This document shows positions 24,201-36,640 of a DNA stretch of 60,000 nucleotides, one piece after another. The stretch's first letter is position 1; every line of letters starts with the position of its first letter. Both the position numbers and the translations under genes were made by a program. Under the pieces are notes generated by a model that made no database searches, was not told the DNA's origin, and was given only the letters and a program-made list of their open reading frames with translations. The DNA is from Cryptomeria japonica (taxonomy: Eukaryota; Streptophyta; Pinopsida; Cupressales; Cupressaceae): NCBI RefSeq assembly GCF_030272615.1, contig NC_081415.1, positions 232,199,303 through 232,259,302 on the forward strand, written 5' to 3'.

Positions 24201-27200
24201 GCAAACCATTTTGCCCACCTACTGCAAAGAGGACACCTTTCATAATCAAAGCACCATCAAACACTATCCCCACTGCCCCATCGAGGCTCACAAACCCACC
24301 GCAACCGTCATCAATATCATTCATCCCACCAAACGAACCAGTAATCCCATCAGCAGCACCATTAGCAGCAGCAACTATATCAGAACCCACAGCAGCATCT
24401 ATGGCACCAACCATTCCAACAGAAGCCATTGAGGCAACACTACCAATACTTCCAGTGACAAATCCTTTTAACCCCATCACGGTTCCTGAAGCACCGATCA
24501 CTACAAAGATACATAAACCAATCACGCCTGCCGTGTTTAACTCTAAAGACATCCCAGTATGGTATAGCAATCGGATGCTGGAGAGTGATTCAAAGACCGA
24601 CTCACATGAGTGGGAATTTGATTCTGTACAGCTTAACACTTCAGATGAGGAAGACATGTCACCACCTCTGCCCTGCAAAGACATCCCTGTTTACGGAGAA
24701 GCACAGATAAAGACCACTTGGGTACCTGAGCTGGAAACATCTTCCACAGACCCTACGTCTCATCCTACGCCTGATTCTGACAGGGAGAGTACCATCAATG
24801 ACCTTCACCACACTGTCTTAACCCTCACTGATACGTCCAACGAACTTAACCTAATCGATGAAGTAATGCCCATTATCCACCCTGAACTCATCGAATGGAA
24901 CCAATCAAATCCCCCATGTCTTGACCTCTTCCAAAACAATGAGGCTATCATTGAATTTTTGGAATTACGGGATAATCTACCAAGCGGGGATCACAAAGCT
25001 GGATTCGCCATTGAACTTAATAGCGCAGCATACTTCGGGGCAGATGCCAAACCTTTCAGCTGCAAAAATATAACAATGAAACATGGATCTTCCAGTGAAA
25101 ACCACACTGTGGCACTGTTTGATCCCACAAAAGTAAAAAGAAAGAGCGTATCCAACGGTGAAAACCTCTTTGAGGCACCTGAGGATGAAGGGTTTGACAT
25201 TCTCCCTACTAATGCACAACAGGAACGATCAACGATTCTCATCGAGGAAACCAAAGAATACAATGTGGGGACTCCTGAAAATCCTCATATTATACATCTG
25301 GCATCTCTTCTCACTCCAGAGGAACAACCTAAATTTATAGAGTTCTTCCAGCAGCGTCAGATCAACTTTGCATGGTCATATGCGGACATGCCTGGGCTTG
25401 ATCCTGATTTAGTCATGCATCACCTCACCATAGTAGAAGGAGCCAAACCTATCAAGTAGAAGCTTCGTAAGATGCATCCCCAGATTGCAGTGCTAGTCAA
25501 AATAGAACTCAAGAAACTCCTAGATGTTGGTTTCATTAGACCAATTGATTATGCAGAATGGATCTCCAACATTGTGCCAGTTGGCAAACCAAAAGGGGGC
25601 ATCCGCATTTGTACAGACTTCAGAGATCTGAATAAGGCATGTCCTAAGGATGACTTCCCCCTACCAAATATCGACATCATAGTGGATTTGACAGCAGGAC
25701 ATGCCATGCTTTCACTCATGGATGGCTTTTCAGGATACAATCAAATAAAGATCGCACCAGAGGACCAACATAAGACAACCTTCACATGTCCATGGGGCAC
25801 ATACTGCTGGAATGTAATGCCTTTTGGTCTAAAGAATGCAAGAGCAACCTATCAAAGAGCAATGACCACCATCTTCCATGACATGATGCATACTATGATG
25901 GAAGATTATGTGGATGATTTACTAGCAAAATCACTTACTAGAGAAGGACATCTTCACATCTTAGATAAAATATTTGATAGACTGGAACAATACCATGTTC
26001 GACTCAACCCAAAGAAATGTGTCTTCGGAGTGACCTCCGGGAAACTTCTAGGATACATTGTCTCAAGCAAAGGTATTGAGGTCGATCCAGCAAAGGTTAA
26101 AGCAATCATGGACATGCCACCACCAAAGAATATCAGTCAGCTAAGGACACTACAAGGACAGCTTCAATCCATCCAAAGATTCATTGCACAATTGGCTGAT
26201 AAGTGTCACCCCTTCACACACCTGCTACACAAGAACATCCGCTTTCATTGGGATGACAGATGCCAGCAAGCATTTCAGGCACTTAAAGACTATCTCATGA
26301 ATCCACCATTGTTGATGCCACCAGATCCAAGTAGACCGTTGTTACTTTATATCTCAGCAACAAGTATAGCATTAGGTGTACTACTGGCGCAACATAATAC
26401 AGAAGGAAAAGAGGTTGCTGTATACTACATCTCTCGCACACTGGTTGGCTATGAACTCAATTACACACCTATTGAGCGAGCTTGCCTAGCAATGATCTTA
26501 GCAGCCACTAAACTGAGGCACTATCTGTTAACACACAAGGTACAACTCATCGCAAAGCTTGATCCACTCAAGTATTTACTCAGCAAAGCAGCATTGATAG
26601 GTCGCTTGGCCAAATGGGTGATGATTCTAAGTGAATTTGACATTGAGTATGTAGACCGTAAAGCTATCAAAGGTCAGGTTATTGCAGATCAGTTGGCCGA
26701 TGCACCACTCATAGGCGATCATCCTCTCATTTCCAATTTTCCAGATGAAGAGATATTCATGATCACAACAGGACAACCATGGAAGCTATATTTTGTTGGT
26801 TCATACACTAGGCACGGCTCGGGGGCAGGCATTCTGTTTATCACACCTCAAGGTGATAGCATCCCGAAGTCTTACAGGCTCACATTTCCATGCACCAACA
26901 ATATAGCAGAGTATGAGGCTTTGATCACAGGACTCAGATTAGCCATACAATGGAAATTACAAGAACTACAAGTATATGGTGACTCACAACTGGTCATTCG
27001 ACAAGCAACTAATGAATATCAGACCAAAGATGATAAACTCATGCCATACAAGCAAATGGTGGACACTCTAAAGACATCATTTACTACTATCACTTTTGAG
27101 CAGATACCAAGAGATCAGAATCGAGCTGCTGACGCTATGGCTACCATCGCATCTCTCCTAGATCTTCCACAGAATTCAACACGCTACGAGTTCTTGGTAG

Positions 27201-28531
27201 AACAACTTTGGATCCCTGCTTATGATATCCCTGAATCCAAAATGATATGTCGCCTTGTTGGTTCCGAATCCCCATGGTACAGTGAGTTCTACACCTATCT
27301 CCGCGATCACACCCTTCCTCCCAACCAATCAAATAACCAACGTAAAACCTTCATTCGCCAAACTGCTCGATATACCATTATTGTCGAAATCCTATACCGA
27401 CGTAGTCTTGATGGTACTCTCCTTCGATGTCTGGAACAAGATGAGATAACAAAGGTTTTGGAAGAGGTACATGAAGGAATTTGCGGGACTCACTCAAGTG
27501 GTCCATCACTAGCCAAGAAGATCATGCGAGCTGGATACTATTGGCCATCTATGGAAAAGGATTCCTACTACTTTGTCAGGAAATGCAAGAAATGTCAAGT
27601 TCACGGTGACCTGATACATGCACCAGCACAGGAATTGCAACCAATCACAACACCATGGCCTTTTTGTCAATGGGGCCTTGACCTTGTGGGTAAGATTCAT
27701 CCATCTTCATCCAATGGCCATAAATTCATTATTACCGCTACCGAATATTTCACAAAGTGGATCGAAGCTATTCCACTTACCCAAGTCACCGGCAAGCAGA
27801 TCGCCTCATTCATCCTCAACTACATCATCTGCCGGTATGGTGTACCCATGTCCATCATCACGGATAACGGGCTTCCTTTCAAAAATCAGGATGTCCGTGA
27901 ACTATGTGAGAAATTTCATATCCAACACCGCTTTTCCACTTCCTATTACCCACAAGGCAATGGTCAGGCCGAAGAATCCAATAAAAACATATTGAGAATC
28001 CTAAAGAAGACAGTCAATGATACCGGTCGTGATTGGCATGTTCAATTGAATCCAGCATTATGGGCATATTGAACTAGCATTCGAACCCCTACAGGTGCAA
28101 CTCCTTATTCATTAGTCTATGGTGCTGAAGCTATCTTACCTATTGAGGTCGAGATACCGTCACTACGGGTTTCCTTGCACAATCTCATTGATGATGAAGC
28201 TTACAGAGTCTCACGTCTTCAGGACTTAGAGTTACTTGATGAGAAGTGACAAGCTGCATACAACCATCTCAAAGCCTATCAGCAGTGCATGAGCAGAAGC
28301 TACAATCACCGAGTTAGACCTCGTACATTTGAGGTAGGTGATCTTGTTCTACGAGAGAATCCTCGCAACCAACCAAACCGAGAACATTAGGGCAAGTTTG
28401 AATCAAACTGGCTGGGCCCATATGTTGTCACTGCTGTGTTCGGGTCCGGGGCATATCAGTTGGCTACATCAGAAGGAGAACCGCTCGCAGATCCAATCAA
28501 TAGCATGCACCTCAAACGGTTTTATACCTAA
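21242..28531 (+). pseudogene. Tat-like gag-pol polyprotein with eight premature stops
   Basis: One frame of 2430 codons, no frameshift. Start: ATG 21242, after the leader. Order by approximate residue: acidic N-terminus; gag core (170-300); nucleocapsid CEFHQGRGHKTSNC (about 463-476); protease LIDNGAG (683); G-patch-like MQRMGYDGQSALGY...GLGF (935-970); Pro/Ala/Thr-rich linker; RT with intact YVDD (1556); RNase H 1 (1650-1790), lacking the first Asp; second, archaeal-type RNase H (1843-1975), where the first Asp of the usual YFDGS is Val; integrase with HHCC, GLDL, TDNG and the Glu block (2060-2290); C-terminal tail. Stops at 21392, 22121, 23861, 24020, 25457, 28070, 28247 and 28388. The domain set is diagnostic for Tat/Ogre; it cannot make full-length protein. 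Confidence 0.92.
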
Positions 28532-30853
28532 GGTGTACAAGGCATCAGGCTCCCCTGCATATCAGAAAATACCAAAAAAAAAAAAAACATTCAGAAAATG
28601 TCCTGAAGAAAATACAAAAACATTCAAAAAAGTAAAGAAAAATCATGCATCCAAATGGTGAACAAACACTCCGGTGGCACCTTAGGTAAGTACGATGGTG
28701 AAAACCTGGCAAACAGGCGCCACTCGTAAAGGCAATGGCTCCAGTATCTTTCAGGCTCATTGCGATCACATTCATGCACACATACATCCATCCATCCCAA
28801 CCATGGCTTGTTATTTGATCTACAATTAAGAAAGTACTCCATGCGTCTAGCATCCCACCTTTTCATAGTCAGGTCTACAAACTGGGGGCAATACCCTTAC
28901 CCTAGTGATGGAAGTGGATTCTACATTGTCTTATATATCATTACGCTCTTCATTCAGGCAATCATCAAAAAAATATCAAAAACATTCAAAAATGTTTCAC
29001 AAAATCCAAAAACATCAGAAAACATCAAGAATCACACAAAAACATGGCAACACCTTGTACATACTCATCCGTGCAGATACCAAAACAAACATTGACAAAA
29101 TACTCACACAAATGACCATTTACCAATCGACCACACAATCAACATCAACACTCAAAACTGTCTTCAACAAGGATGCATCCTTCCTTACCAAAACAAAGAC
29201 GAAAGTGACATTTTCTTTGACAAGAAAATTATGTTAAGCTATCAAATACTTGGTTGATTTGTGAGTACAATCGTTCGTTTATTTATATCAGGTTCCTACG
29301 GCATTGTTTGTGTATCTTCGACACATTATTCCGATGAAGTTCTGGGGCATGTACTAATGGTGTCTACGTGGGAAGTTCACTAAGCTACGTAATCTTATGC
29401 CAAATACAGTCATAGATCATTACGGCTTGCTGACTACAGCGTATACCTCGACCATATGAGCATGAACCATTACCAAGGATCCATATTCTTTATTCTTTAT
29501 GTATATACTGTTTGTTTACAGGTACACTGCTCATTCTTTGGTTCCTCCTCATCCAATTTGGATAAAGGTTTTTATTTCTTAGTATGGTATGCACTTGTCT
29601 CAGGATATGATCAGCCTAAGATCAAGGAGGACGATCCAAGTCATGCATGAATGGAGATAATCCTTGTCTATTCCGCAAGCAATACTCAGGTTACTTGATC
29701 CATTATATCAAGTTGCTTGTATTAACTTGCTATATCAAATCCATGTAAGAAATACTCTGGTCATCTTGAATCATTATGTCAAGATGCTTGTATTCTCTTC
29801 CAACATTTTAAAAGCTCAATGATGAAAATAGAGCACTATGGATCGTCATTCCATCTCATCTGTATATATTGCATTTCATTGCATTCCACCCATCCATACA
29901 TTCATAATAGCTGCATATCATGCATACATAGTCATAATAATGCATACTCTATTTTCCTCTTCTTCCATAGGAATGAGTCATAAGTCCTCCATATCTTCTA
30001 TCTAACATCAAATCCCCCCTCACCCTCCCTATCTTGATCATCAACATCATCCTAACCCCTTCATCACTTCCCATCCTCACTCATCCACACAATCAAGCAA
30101 GTTACTCTGTCTACACAGATACATCGACTCCCACACATCTAGACTATCAACAGATACTCTGATCACGTATCTTCGGGTCTCAACAGGTAATCGATTATGG
30201 TAATCCTAGACTACATCAGACATTTATCATAATGACCTAGTCTCAACGGGGCTGCCATGATTCCCCACAACCATCCATCACACGCACATACTATCAATTG
30301 ATCAACCAATCAAACACAATCCAACGGACAATTACATCAATTGTCTACGTCTCAACGAGTATTTTTCTTCATATACCTTGACTTCATCGGGCAATTACAT
30401 CAATTGTCTAAGTCACATCAGGTCACTTTGATTCACTTACTCAGACTTTATCATGTCCAAGCGACCAACTGACATCAACTGTCACGCTTTGACTTGACCG
30501 GGGCAATTAAACCGATTGCACCAGATTGTCCAACCAATTTTGATCAATTGTATAGCATCAATCCAAACCCCACACTACATCTGCTATGTATCTCTTGCAT
30601 GACCTCAGGGTACTCGTCGGCTTGTTGTTTCTTCATATTCACTCCATTTTCTCCCATTCTTTCATCATTAGTTCTAATTTCTTCTATTCTACCTCCCCTC
30701 CGCTTTTCATTCTTTTTCGAGAGATCGCCCGATTTTTCAAAAAAATTCGGCCCATCCCTCGAGGGGGCATACCACCCATTAAATTTACATTTTATGGGGC
30801 ATTTCTTCACACCTATTTTTCTTTCTTTGAAACGACGCGATAAACCGCACCGT
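28532..30853 (+). other. 3' UTR of the Tat-like element
   Basis: No coding frame is supported. Two A-rich stretches (28565-28650 and 28965-29050) repeat ACATTCARAAAATG-like units. Between about 30150 and 30510 there are imperfect repeats of TACATCAATTGTCTA followed by a TCAACGRG or ACATCAGG block. The block at 29335-29370 is shared with the gypsy remnant at 1495. Confidence 0.7.
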
Positions 30854-30869
30854 CTCAAAGAGGGGCAAA
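30854..30869 (+). other. polypurine tract of the Tat-like element
   Basis: CTCAAAGAGGGGCAAA directly before the 3' LTR start TGTAGTCACAT. It matches the tract before the LTR at 2122. It is the RNase H-resistant primer for plus-strand synthesis. Confidence 0.85.
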
Positions 30870-32775
30870 TGTAGTCACATAAATCTGTCCACTTAATTAA
30901 ATGAATACTTAGTATTTATTTGATTATTTAACCATCAATTAATAATTAATTAAATTAATATTTAATTAATTCATCTTAACCCTCTTCTCCTATTAATTAA
31001 ATAAATTATTCAATTTATTTGATTTAATTCACTTAACCAAATTCATACCATTAATTAAATAAATAAATCATATTTGTTTAATTAAATCTTCTCTCACATT
31101 TAAATAAATTAATATTTATTTAAATCCCCCAAAATCCCACCTCTCACATTTAAATAAATTAATATTTATTTAAATCCCCCAAAATCCCACCTCTCACATT
31201 TAAATAAATAAATCATTTATTTAAATCACCTTTATCCTCCACCCACTTGTATTTTCCTACAAAAGCAAGTTGCAAAATTATTTTAAATAAATAATTTATT
31301 TAAAATCACCTGTATCCTCCACCCACTTGTATTTTCCTACAAAAGCAAGTTGCACAACTATTTTAAATAAATTATTTATTTAAAATCCTATTTATCCTCA
31401 CCCACTTGAAACCTTTAATGGTTTCCCTTAAAGTATTCAAACTTGATGGCTTTAAAGTCTTCAAACTTGATGGCTTCCTTCTATAGTCTTCTTAAGACTT
31501 TAATGGTTTTCCTTAAAGTCTTCAAGCCTTTAATGGTTCCCCTCAAAGTCTTCAAGCATTTTAATGTTTTATCTTCCTTTTTCTCATTTAAATAAATTAA
31601 TATTTATTTGAATATTTATCCAAATACAACTTGCACACATTTATTGAAATAAATGAATTTTTATTTTAATAAAATCCTATTTTCCCTCACCCACCAAATC
31701 CACTTGCAAAATCCAATCCCCTTCTAGATTCTTCTAACCCCTTCCTAATTAACCTAATCCATCCCCTAATTATTGTCACATTCCTAAACAAAATGGAGTC
31801 ACTTCTCAAAGCCTAAAAGTCTTTGATAACCATTAAAGGCTTTCAACCTTCAACCACTAAATGTCTCAAAGTCTTGGATAACCTTTGAAAGCTTCCAACC
31901 TTCAACCACTTAATCCACAAAGTCTTCAAAAACCATTAATGGTTAACCCAAACCCTCCTACATGGTTAAAACATTTGTTTTGACTCAACCTCTACCCAAC
32001 CCAAGGGTCTCATCAAGCCTTTAATGCTTTGACCATGATTATCTCTTAATCATTTTCACAAAGGTTTATCCTTGCATTAACTCCTAATCCAGTGGGTAAT
32101 CCTAATTTAGGCTTGACCCTTACCTTCTAGATAACCATGAGGTCTCCTCAGGCATTTAATGCCTCCAACCTCTTCTCTCAACCCAATCTTATGTTGACAC
32201 TTGTCACCATTTCATTGGTGCAAATTGTGCACATGGATCCCCAACTTTCAAGCTTGACCCTTGATTAAACCTTTCAATCCTGGCCATCCATTGCTCCATT
32301 TTTCCTATAAATAGAGCCCATTCCTTCATAATCCAGATCCTGAAAACTGGTATGCATTTAGGCTATAGACATTTTTAGAGAGCATTTAGCATAGCATAAC
32401 TAAAATCTTGTCTTTTTGGTAAAATCAATCATTTTAGCATCAATAGAATAGTATTTAGCTTTTCATTTCATATTTGAAGCTTAATATTAAATCTCAATCC
32501 TCCATAAGCATCCATAGTGCAAAAAGCTGCTGAGAGCTACACTATTTTGGAACTTGGAGAGGAGAGGAACAAGGGAGAAGGAACTAAGAGTATGTTAAGA
32601 GGCAGTTGGAGATGCCTCATAATCTTTGTTTTACTTATTAGATATATTAGCATGCTTTTTAGTGTCTCTCTTGGTATGCCTTCATAGATTAGTTTTAGAT
32701 CGATTAACACTAATGTTTTGTGTGTTTTGTGTTCTTTGATCATAGACTAATCTTGTGCCATTTAGGAGGGCATCA
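30870..32775 (+). repeat. Tat-like 3' LTR
   Basis: A 1906-bp LTR ending AGGGCATCA, then CCCCC. It is almost identical to the 5' LTR up to about 32577, with roughly a dozen single-base differences in 1.7 kb. The final 198 bp are only loosely similar to the 5' copy, although both ends keep CATCA. The TATA box is at 32306-32313. Confidence 0.93.
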
Positions 32776-33400
32776 CCCCCAACACTAGATTGCATTGCCT
32801 TACCCTATGGAATGACATTTCCCTTTTAATCGAAAATGAAACTGATGCTCACTAGATGGTTTTTGGGGATTTCAACTCCCCTCTCTTCCCTTTTGAAAAT
32901 CTTGGGGGCCTCTAGGATTATTCTGACAGCATGACGAACCCGACGAACTTCATTAATAGGAATGGATTGCTGAATGTGGAGTTGACTAGAAAAATTTACA
33001 AAGTCCAATCACAGGAAAGGTGAACATCTCATACAGGTCAAACTGGATAGATTCTTATTCTCAGGGAACTGGGGTCTTGGTTTTAATGCCACTATGTCTA
33101 CCTTTGCCTCACACGGTTTTGAACCACAGTCGCATTCTCCTAGGAGTGCCACTTCAACTCACCAAGGGGGGTTATCCCTTCCGTTATGAAATTATGTGGA
33201 CCTCTCATCCAAAGTTTAAAGACTGCATCAAAAGATGGTGGAATACCCCTGTTGTTGGAACACTTGTGTTAAGGGTGACTCAAAAACTAGACACGATTAG
33301 CTGGAATGTGAAGGGATGGAACAGAGACACTTTTTAGAATATTTTTTATAAGAAGAAGGAAATTAGTAGCAAATTATCAGAAATTCAGGAGTGAATTGAT
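32776..33400 (+). pseudogene. LINE ORF2, rest of the endonuclease domain
   Basis: Directly after the second CCCCC the LINE frame resumes (NTRLHCLTLWNDISLL). It then gives MVFGDFNSPLF, the GDFN block with catalytic Asp and Asn. KLDRFLF, the 'LDR' block before the usual SDH motif, follows near 33040 in another frame. The SDH block itself reads HSRILL. TKGGYPFRYEIMW and QKLDTISWNVKGWNRDTF follow. Stops and at least two frame shifts are present. The domain would nick target DNA to prime reverse transcription. Confidence 0.82.
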
Positions 33401-35290
33401 CAGGGGGACCTCCTTGATGCCACTCACAAAGAAGAGGAAGCTTTAAGAAGGAAGTGGAAGGAAAACTTGAAGTAGGAGGAAATCTTATAGAAACAAAAAG
33501 ATAGAGTTCAATGATTGTGCGAGGGGAATAGAAACTCTACTTTCTTCCATAGATCAACTAGTATGTAAGCGAAGAAATAATATTACTTGCCTAAAGAATG
33601 GTCAAAATAAGGAAATCAAGGATGATAATGGTTTAGGGACTATGGCCTCGGACTTCTTCTGTGGGTTGTTTGAAGATGACAACAAATCTAGGGATCCCCA
33701 TTTGGATGAGACACTCCTTCAATGCCTCCCAACTCCCCTAAAGGAGGAGGACAATTCTATCATAATGGCCCCGATTACTGATGAGGAAGTGTAGGTGGCA
33801 TTCTTCTCTATGGGTGCCTACAAGGCTCTAGGCCCAGATGGCTTCCCTCTTACTTTCTTCCATGACTTCTAGGACATAGTTAGTGATGACGTTGTGTTGG
33901 CCACAAAGAAATTTTCAAATCAGGCAAGTTGCTAGAAAATTTGAACATCACTTTTATTGCATTGATTCCTAAAATTCAAGAACCCACACTCCTCAAGGAC
34001 TTTAGACCCATTAGCCTTTGCAATACAATCTACAAAATATTTTCCAAAGTTCTTGTTAATAGGATCAAGCTATTTCGTGATAATCTTATAAGTGAGAGCC
34101 AAAAAGGTTTTTTTCCAGGAAGGGAAATCTTGGATGTTGTCGTCATCACTCATGAAGTTCTTCACTCTATCGATAAATATCATCAACCAGGTATGATTTT
34201 GAAGCTTGACATCTCTAAGGCTTATGATAGAGTTAATTGGAATTTCTTATTCAAGGTTCTTAAAAAGTTTGGAGTTGGTGATAGACTTGCTCAACCTAAT
34301 CAAGGAATGCATCACCACTATCAAATATTCTATTCTTGTTAATGGTGTACCTAGAGAATCCTTTGGAGCATCCAAGCGGATTCACCAGGGTGACCCTCTA
34401 TCCCCCTACCTTTTTATTATTTTGGTTGAGGTCATGGGCATGAACTTCATATCCTTAATTAATAATGGAACCCTATGGGGATCAAACCTACTTCCTCAAT
34501 CCCTCCTACTATTTTGCAATAGTTTGTTGATGACACCATCCTTTTTTGGGTGACTTCGGTGGTTGAAGCTAGGGGGTGGAAAAATTTCCTCAAATCATTA
34601 TGTAGATGTGTCTAGCTAGCACACCAACTATGATAAGAGCAACATCTATTTCTTCCACACTACTAAAAGACTCCAAACCAAAATCATGGGTATTTTGGGA
34701 TGTTAGATTGCTTCCCTCCTAGGTACCTATATTGGGTTTCCACTCACTATTAAGGAAGTCTCCAACTCCTTTTGGAATTCCATTCTTGAGAGAATGCAGA
34801 AGAAACTGGAAGGTTGGAAGGTCAAATTTCTCAGTAGTGTCAAAAAACTCCAACTCCTGGCCTCCTCTCTGCAAGGGATCCCTGTTTATTTCCTCTCCCT
34901 ATTTAAAATCTCAGCCTCAATGGCTGAGAAATTGGAAAGAATCCAAAGAAACTTTCTTTGGATAGGTATGGAAGAGAAGAGGTTAGCTTTGGTCAGTTGG
35001 GACAAATTTTGTTACCAAAAAAGTAATGGTGGGCTGGGGATCAGGAAATTTTCTCATTTTAACAAAGCCCTTATGGCTAAAACTGCTTGGAAGTTGACTT
35101 TCCAAAATGTTGATTGGGGCCGCATCATGTGTGTAAAGTATCTCAGTCAAGACAATTTCCACAAGATTTTGAACGTGGATGGGGTCCCCAAGGGCTCAAA
35201 AATTTGGAACAATATTCTAAAGTGCAGAGAAATAGTCTCACATGGTCTAAAGTGGCTCATTGGAAATGGTAGAAATATTCACTTCTGAGA
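33401..35290 (+). pseudogene. LINE ORF2, reverse transcriptase domain, broken
   Basis: Non-LTR reverse transcriptase blocks appear in order. NITFIALIPKIQEP and LKDFRPISLCNTIYKI come first (33929 onward). LISESQKGFFPGRE and LKLDISKAYDRVNW follow, then IHQGDPLSPYLF, and QFVDDTILFW near 34520, the FADD-type catalytic box with both Asp residues kept. The thumb region (WNSILERMQKKLEGWK, LASSLQGIPVYFL, QRNFLWIG) and KSNGGLGIRKFSHFNKALMAK follow at 34760-35130. Frame changes near 34290, 34520 and 34780 and several stops make it non-functional. Confidence 0.9.
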
Positions 35291-36640
35291 AAATTGCTAG
35301 CTAGGGGATAAACCTCTAAGTTCTATCCCCTCCCTCAGGAGACTACAGGGCTACGCCATTAATTTATTTGGTTAGTGGGCATGTAACTATATCTCTACTA
35401 ACACTTGGAAGGACATTTAGTCGTGTTGTTGCAATCAACCTCACATGTTGCCTACTGGCTGGGAGCTACAAAACATGCTTGGAAAGACCAGATTACCCCT
35501 TTTCCCTCGGGGAGATAAATTCATTTGGAAATGGAACCCGAGCGGGGATTTTTCTATTAAAATAGCTTACCAAAGTCTTCTTAGGGATAAAAACTCTACT
35601 GGTTGGTGGAAACAAGTCTGGAACCCCCATCTCATCCCCAAAATCAATTTATTTTGATGGAAATACCTACACAACAAAATCCTCATGCAGTACAACCTCT
35701 CCAAAAGAGGTTTCCAATTTCCTAACAAATGTGTTTTGTGTAAATTGGATGAAGAAAATGTCTCTCCTTTATTCCTACATTGTTCTTTTTCCAAAACCCT
35801 TTTGGGGATGGTTTGTCAGAAATTCAATCTTTGTTGGACCATGAATGAGGATTTGACCCAACTGATGTAGGAGTGAGGGGGCTCAACTCTTAATCCCCTG
35901 ATTCGATAAATTTGGTGGCAATTACCTCCGCACCTAGGCTGGAGTATCTAGAAGGAAAGGAATAACATGATCTTTTGTGACGTTGAAGCCCTTGCTGAGG
36001 CTATTTTCAAATCCTTCCTCAAGCTCCTTTTGGATAAACTTTGTATTACTATTGTAACCCCCCCAACCCTCCCTCTATTAGTGACACTGAAATTGGTTTT
36101 CATTGGAACCTTCCACAATCCTTTGCACCCTTTGATAATTCTAAGTGCTTACTCATAATGAATACTAGAAGTGGACACCACCATCCCCTGGCTGCTTCAA
36201 GATAAACTTTGACAGTGTTGCCATATGCTCCCTAGGACTGGCTGCGGGTGGAAGAATTTTAAGATCTTACTCTAGGGAGTTAGTGGTTGCCTATGCTATA
36301 AATTTGAATGGTTACTCTATTAATCAAGCTGAACACATGGCCCTGGCTTGGGGTCTTCAAATTTCCCTCTCTATCAACATTTGTGTCATTGTTATTGAAG
36401 GGGATTCCAAACTCATCATTGATGTTGTTAAAGGGCTGAAAAAAATCAACTGATCAATCGATGGTAATATTAGAGATATTATCAGGCGCATCTCGGGTTT
36501 TGATTCCTTCTTCTTAGGTCATATTTACAGGGAAGGTAACAGGGTTGCTAATACTTTGGCGGCACTTGGCCTTCCTGGCTAGGGTTTGAGATATTGGAGA
36601 AATTTGAATTCCTGCCTATCAATGTCGAATTACTCCTTCA
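35291..36640 (+). pseudogene. LINE ORF2, zf-RVT and RNase H C-terminus, broken
   Basis: The zf-RVT segment is visible at 35600-35870 (WWKQVWNPHLIPKINLF, then CVLCKLDEENVSPLFLHCSF). A plant LINE-type RNase H lies at 36180-36585: CFKINFDSVA (first Asp), NQAEHMALAWGLQ (Glu), EGDSKLII (second Asp) and HIYREGNRVANTLAALG. Two or three stops interrupt it. A C-terminal RNase H is found in a subset of plant L1 elements. After 36640 LINE similarity ends, with no clear poly(A) tract. Confidence 0.87.

Larger units (their letters stand above)
16633..32775 (+). mobile_element. Ty3/gypsy element of Tat/Ogre type, full length
   Basis: A 16.1-kb element with LTRs 16633-18526 and 30870-32775, primer site 18529, a 2.7-kb leader, one gag-pol frame (21242-28531), a 2.3-kb 3' UTR, a polypurine tract and a CCCCC target duplication. 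Large size, long LTRs and leader, and two RNase H domains fit the Tat lineage (which includes Ogre and Retand). The LTRs differ at only about a dozen positions over 1.7 kb, so insertion is recent compared with the LINE, chromovirus and copia copies here. Eight premature stops disable it. Confidence 0.93.
8290..36640 (+). mobile_element. L1-type LINE, split by two LTR retrotransposons
   Basis: LINE sequence is present at 8290-9241, 15671-16632 and 32776-36640 and is continuous once the two inserts and one copy of each target duplication are removed. It has ORF1 (DUF4283-like RNA-binding region and CCHC knuckle) and ORF2 (endonuclease, reverse transcriptase, zinc-binding zf-RVT segment, RNase H). 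ORF2 has many stops and several frameshifts, so the element is dead. The 3' end is unclear: I see no poly(A) tail or target duplication after the RNase H region. The span covers the outer limits, not continuous LINE sequence. Confidence 0.85.

Noticed and set aside
24070-24684. 204-codon antisense frame rich in Gly, Ala and Val
   Set aside because: It is the shadow of the Pro/Ala/Thr-rich linker of the Tat-like polyprotein on the plus strand.
30494-30874. 126-codon frame in the Tat-like 3' UTR, considered as an extra ORF such as env
   Set aside because: It overlaps the polypurine tract and LTR start, has an equally long antisense partner, and shows no env-like signal peptide or transmembrane arrangement.
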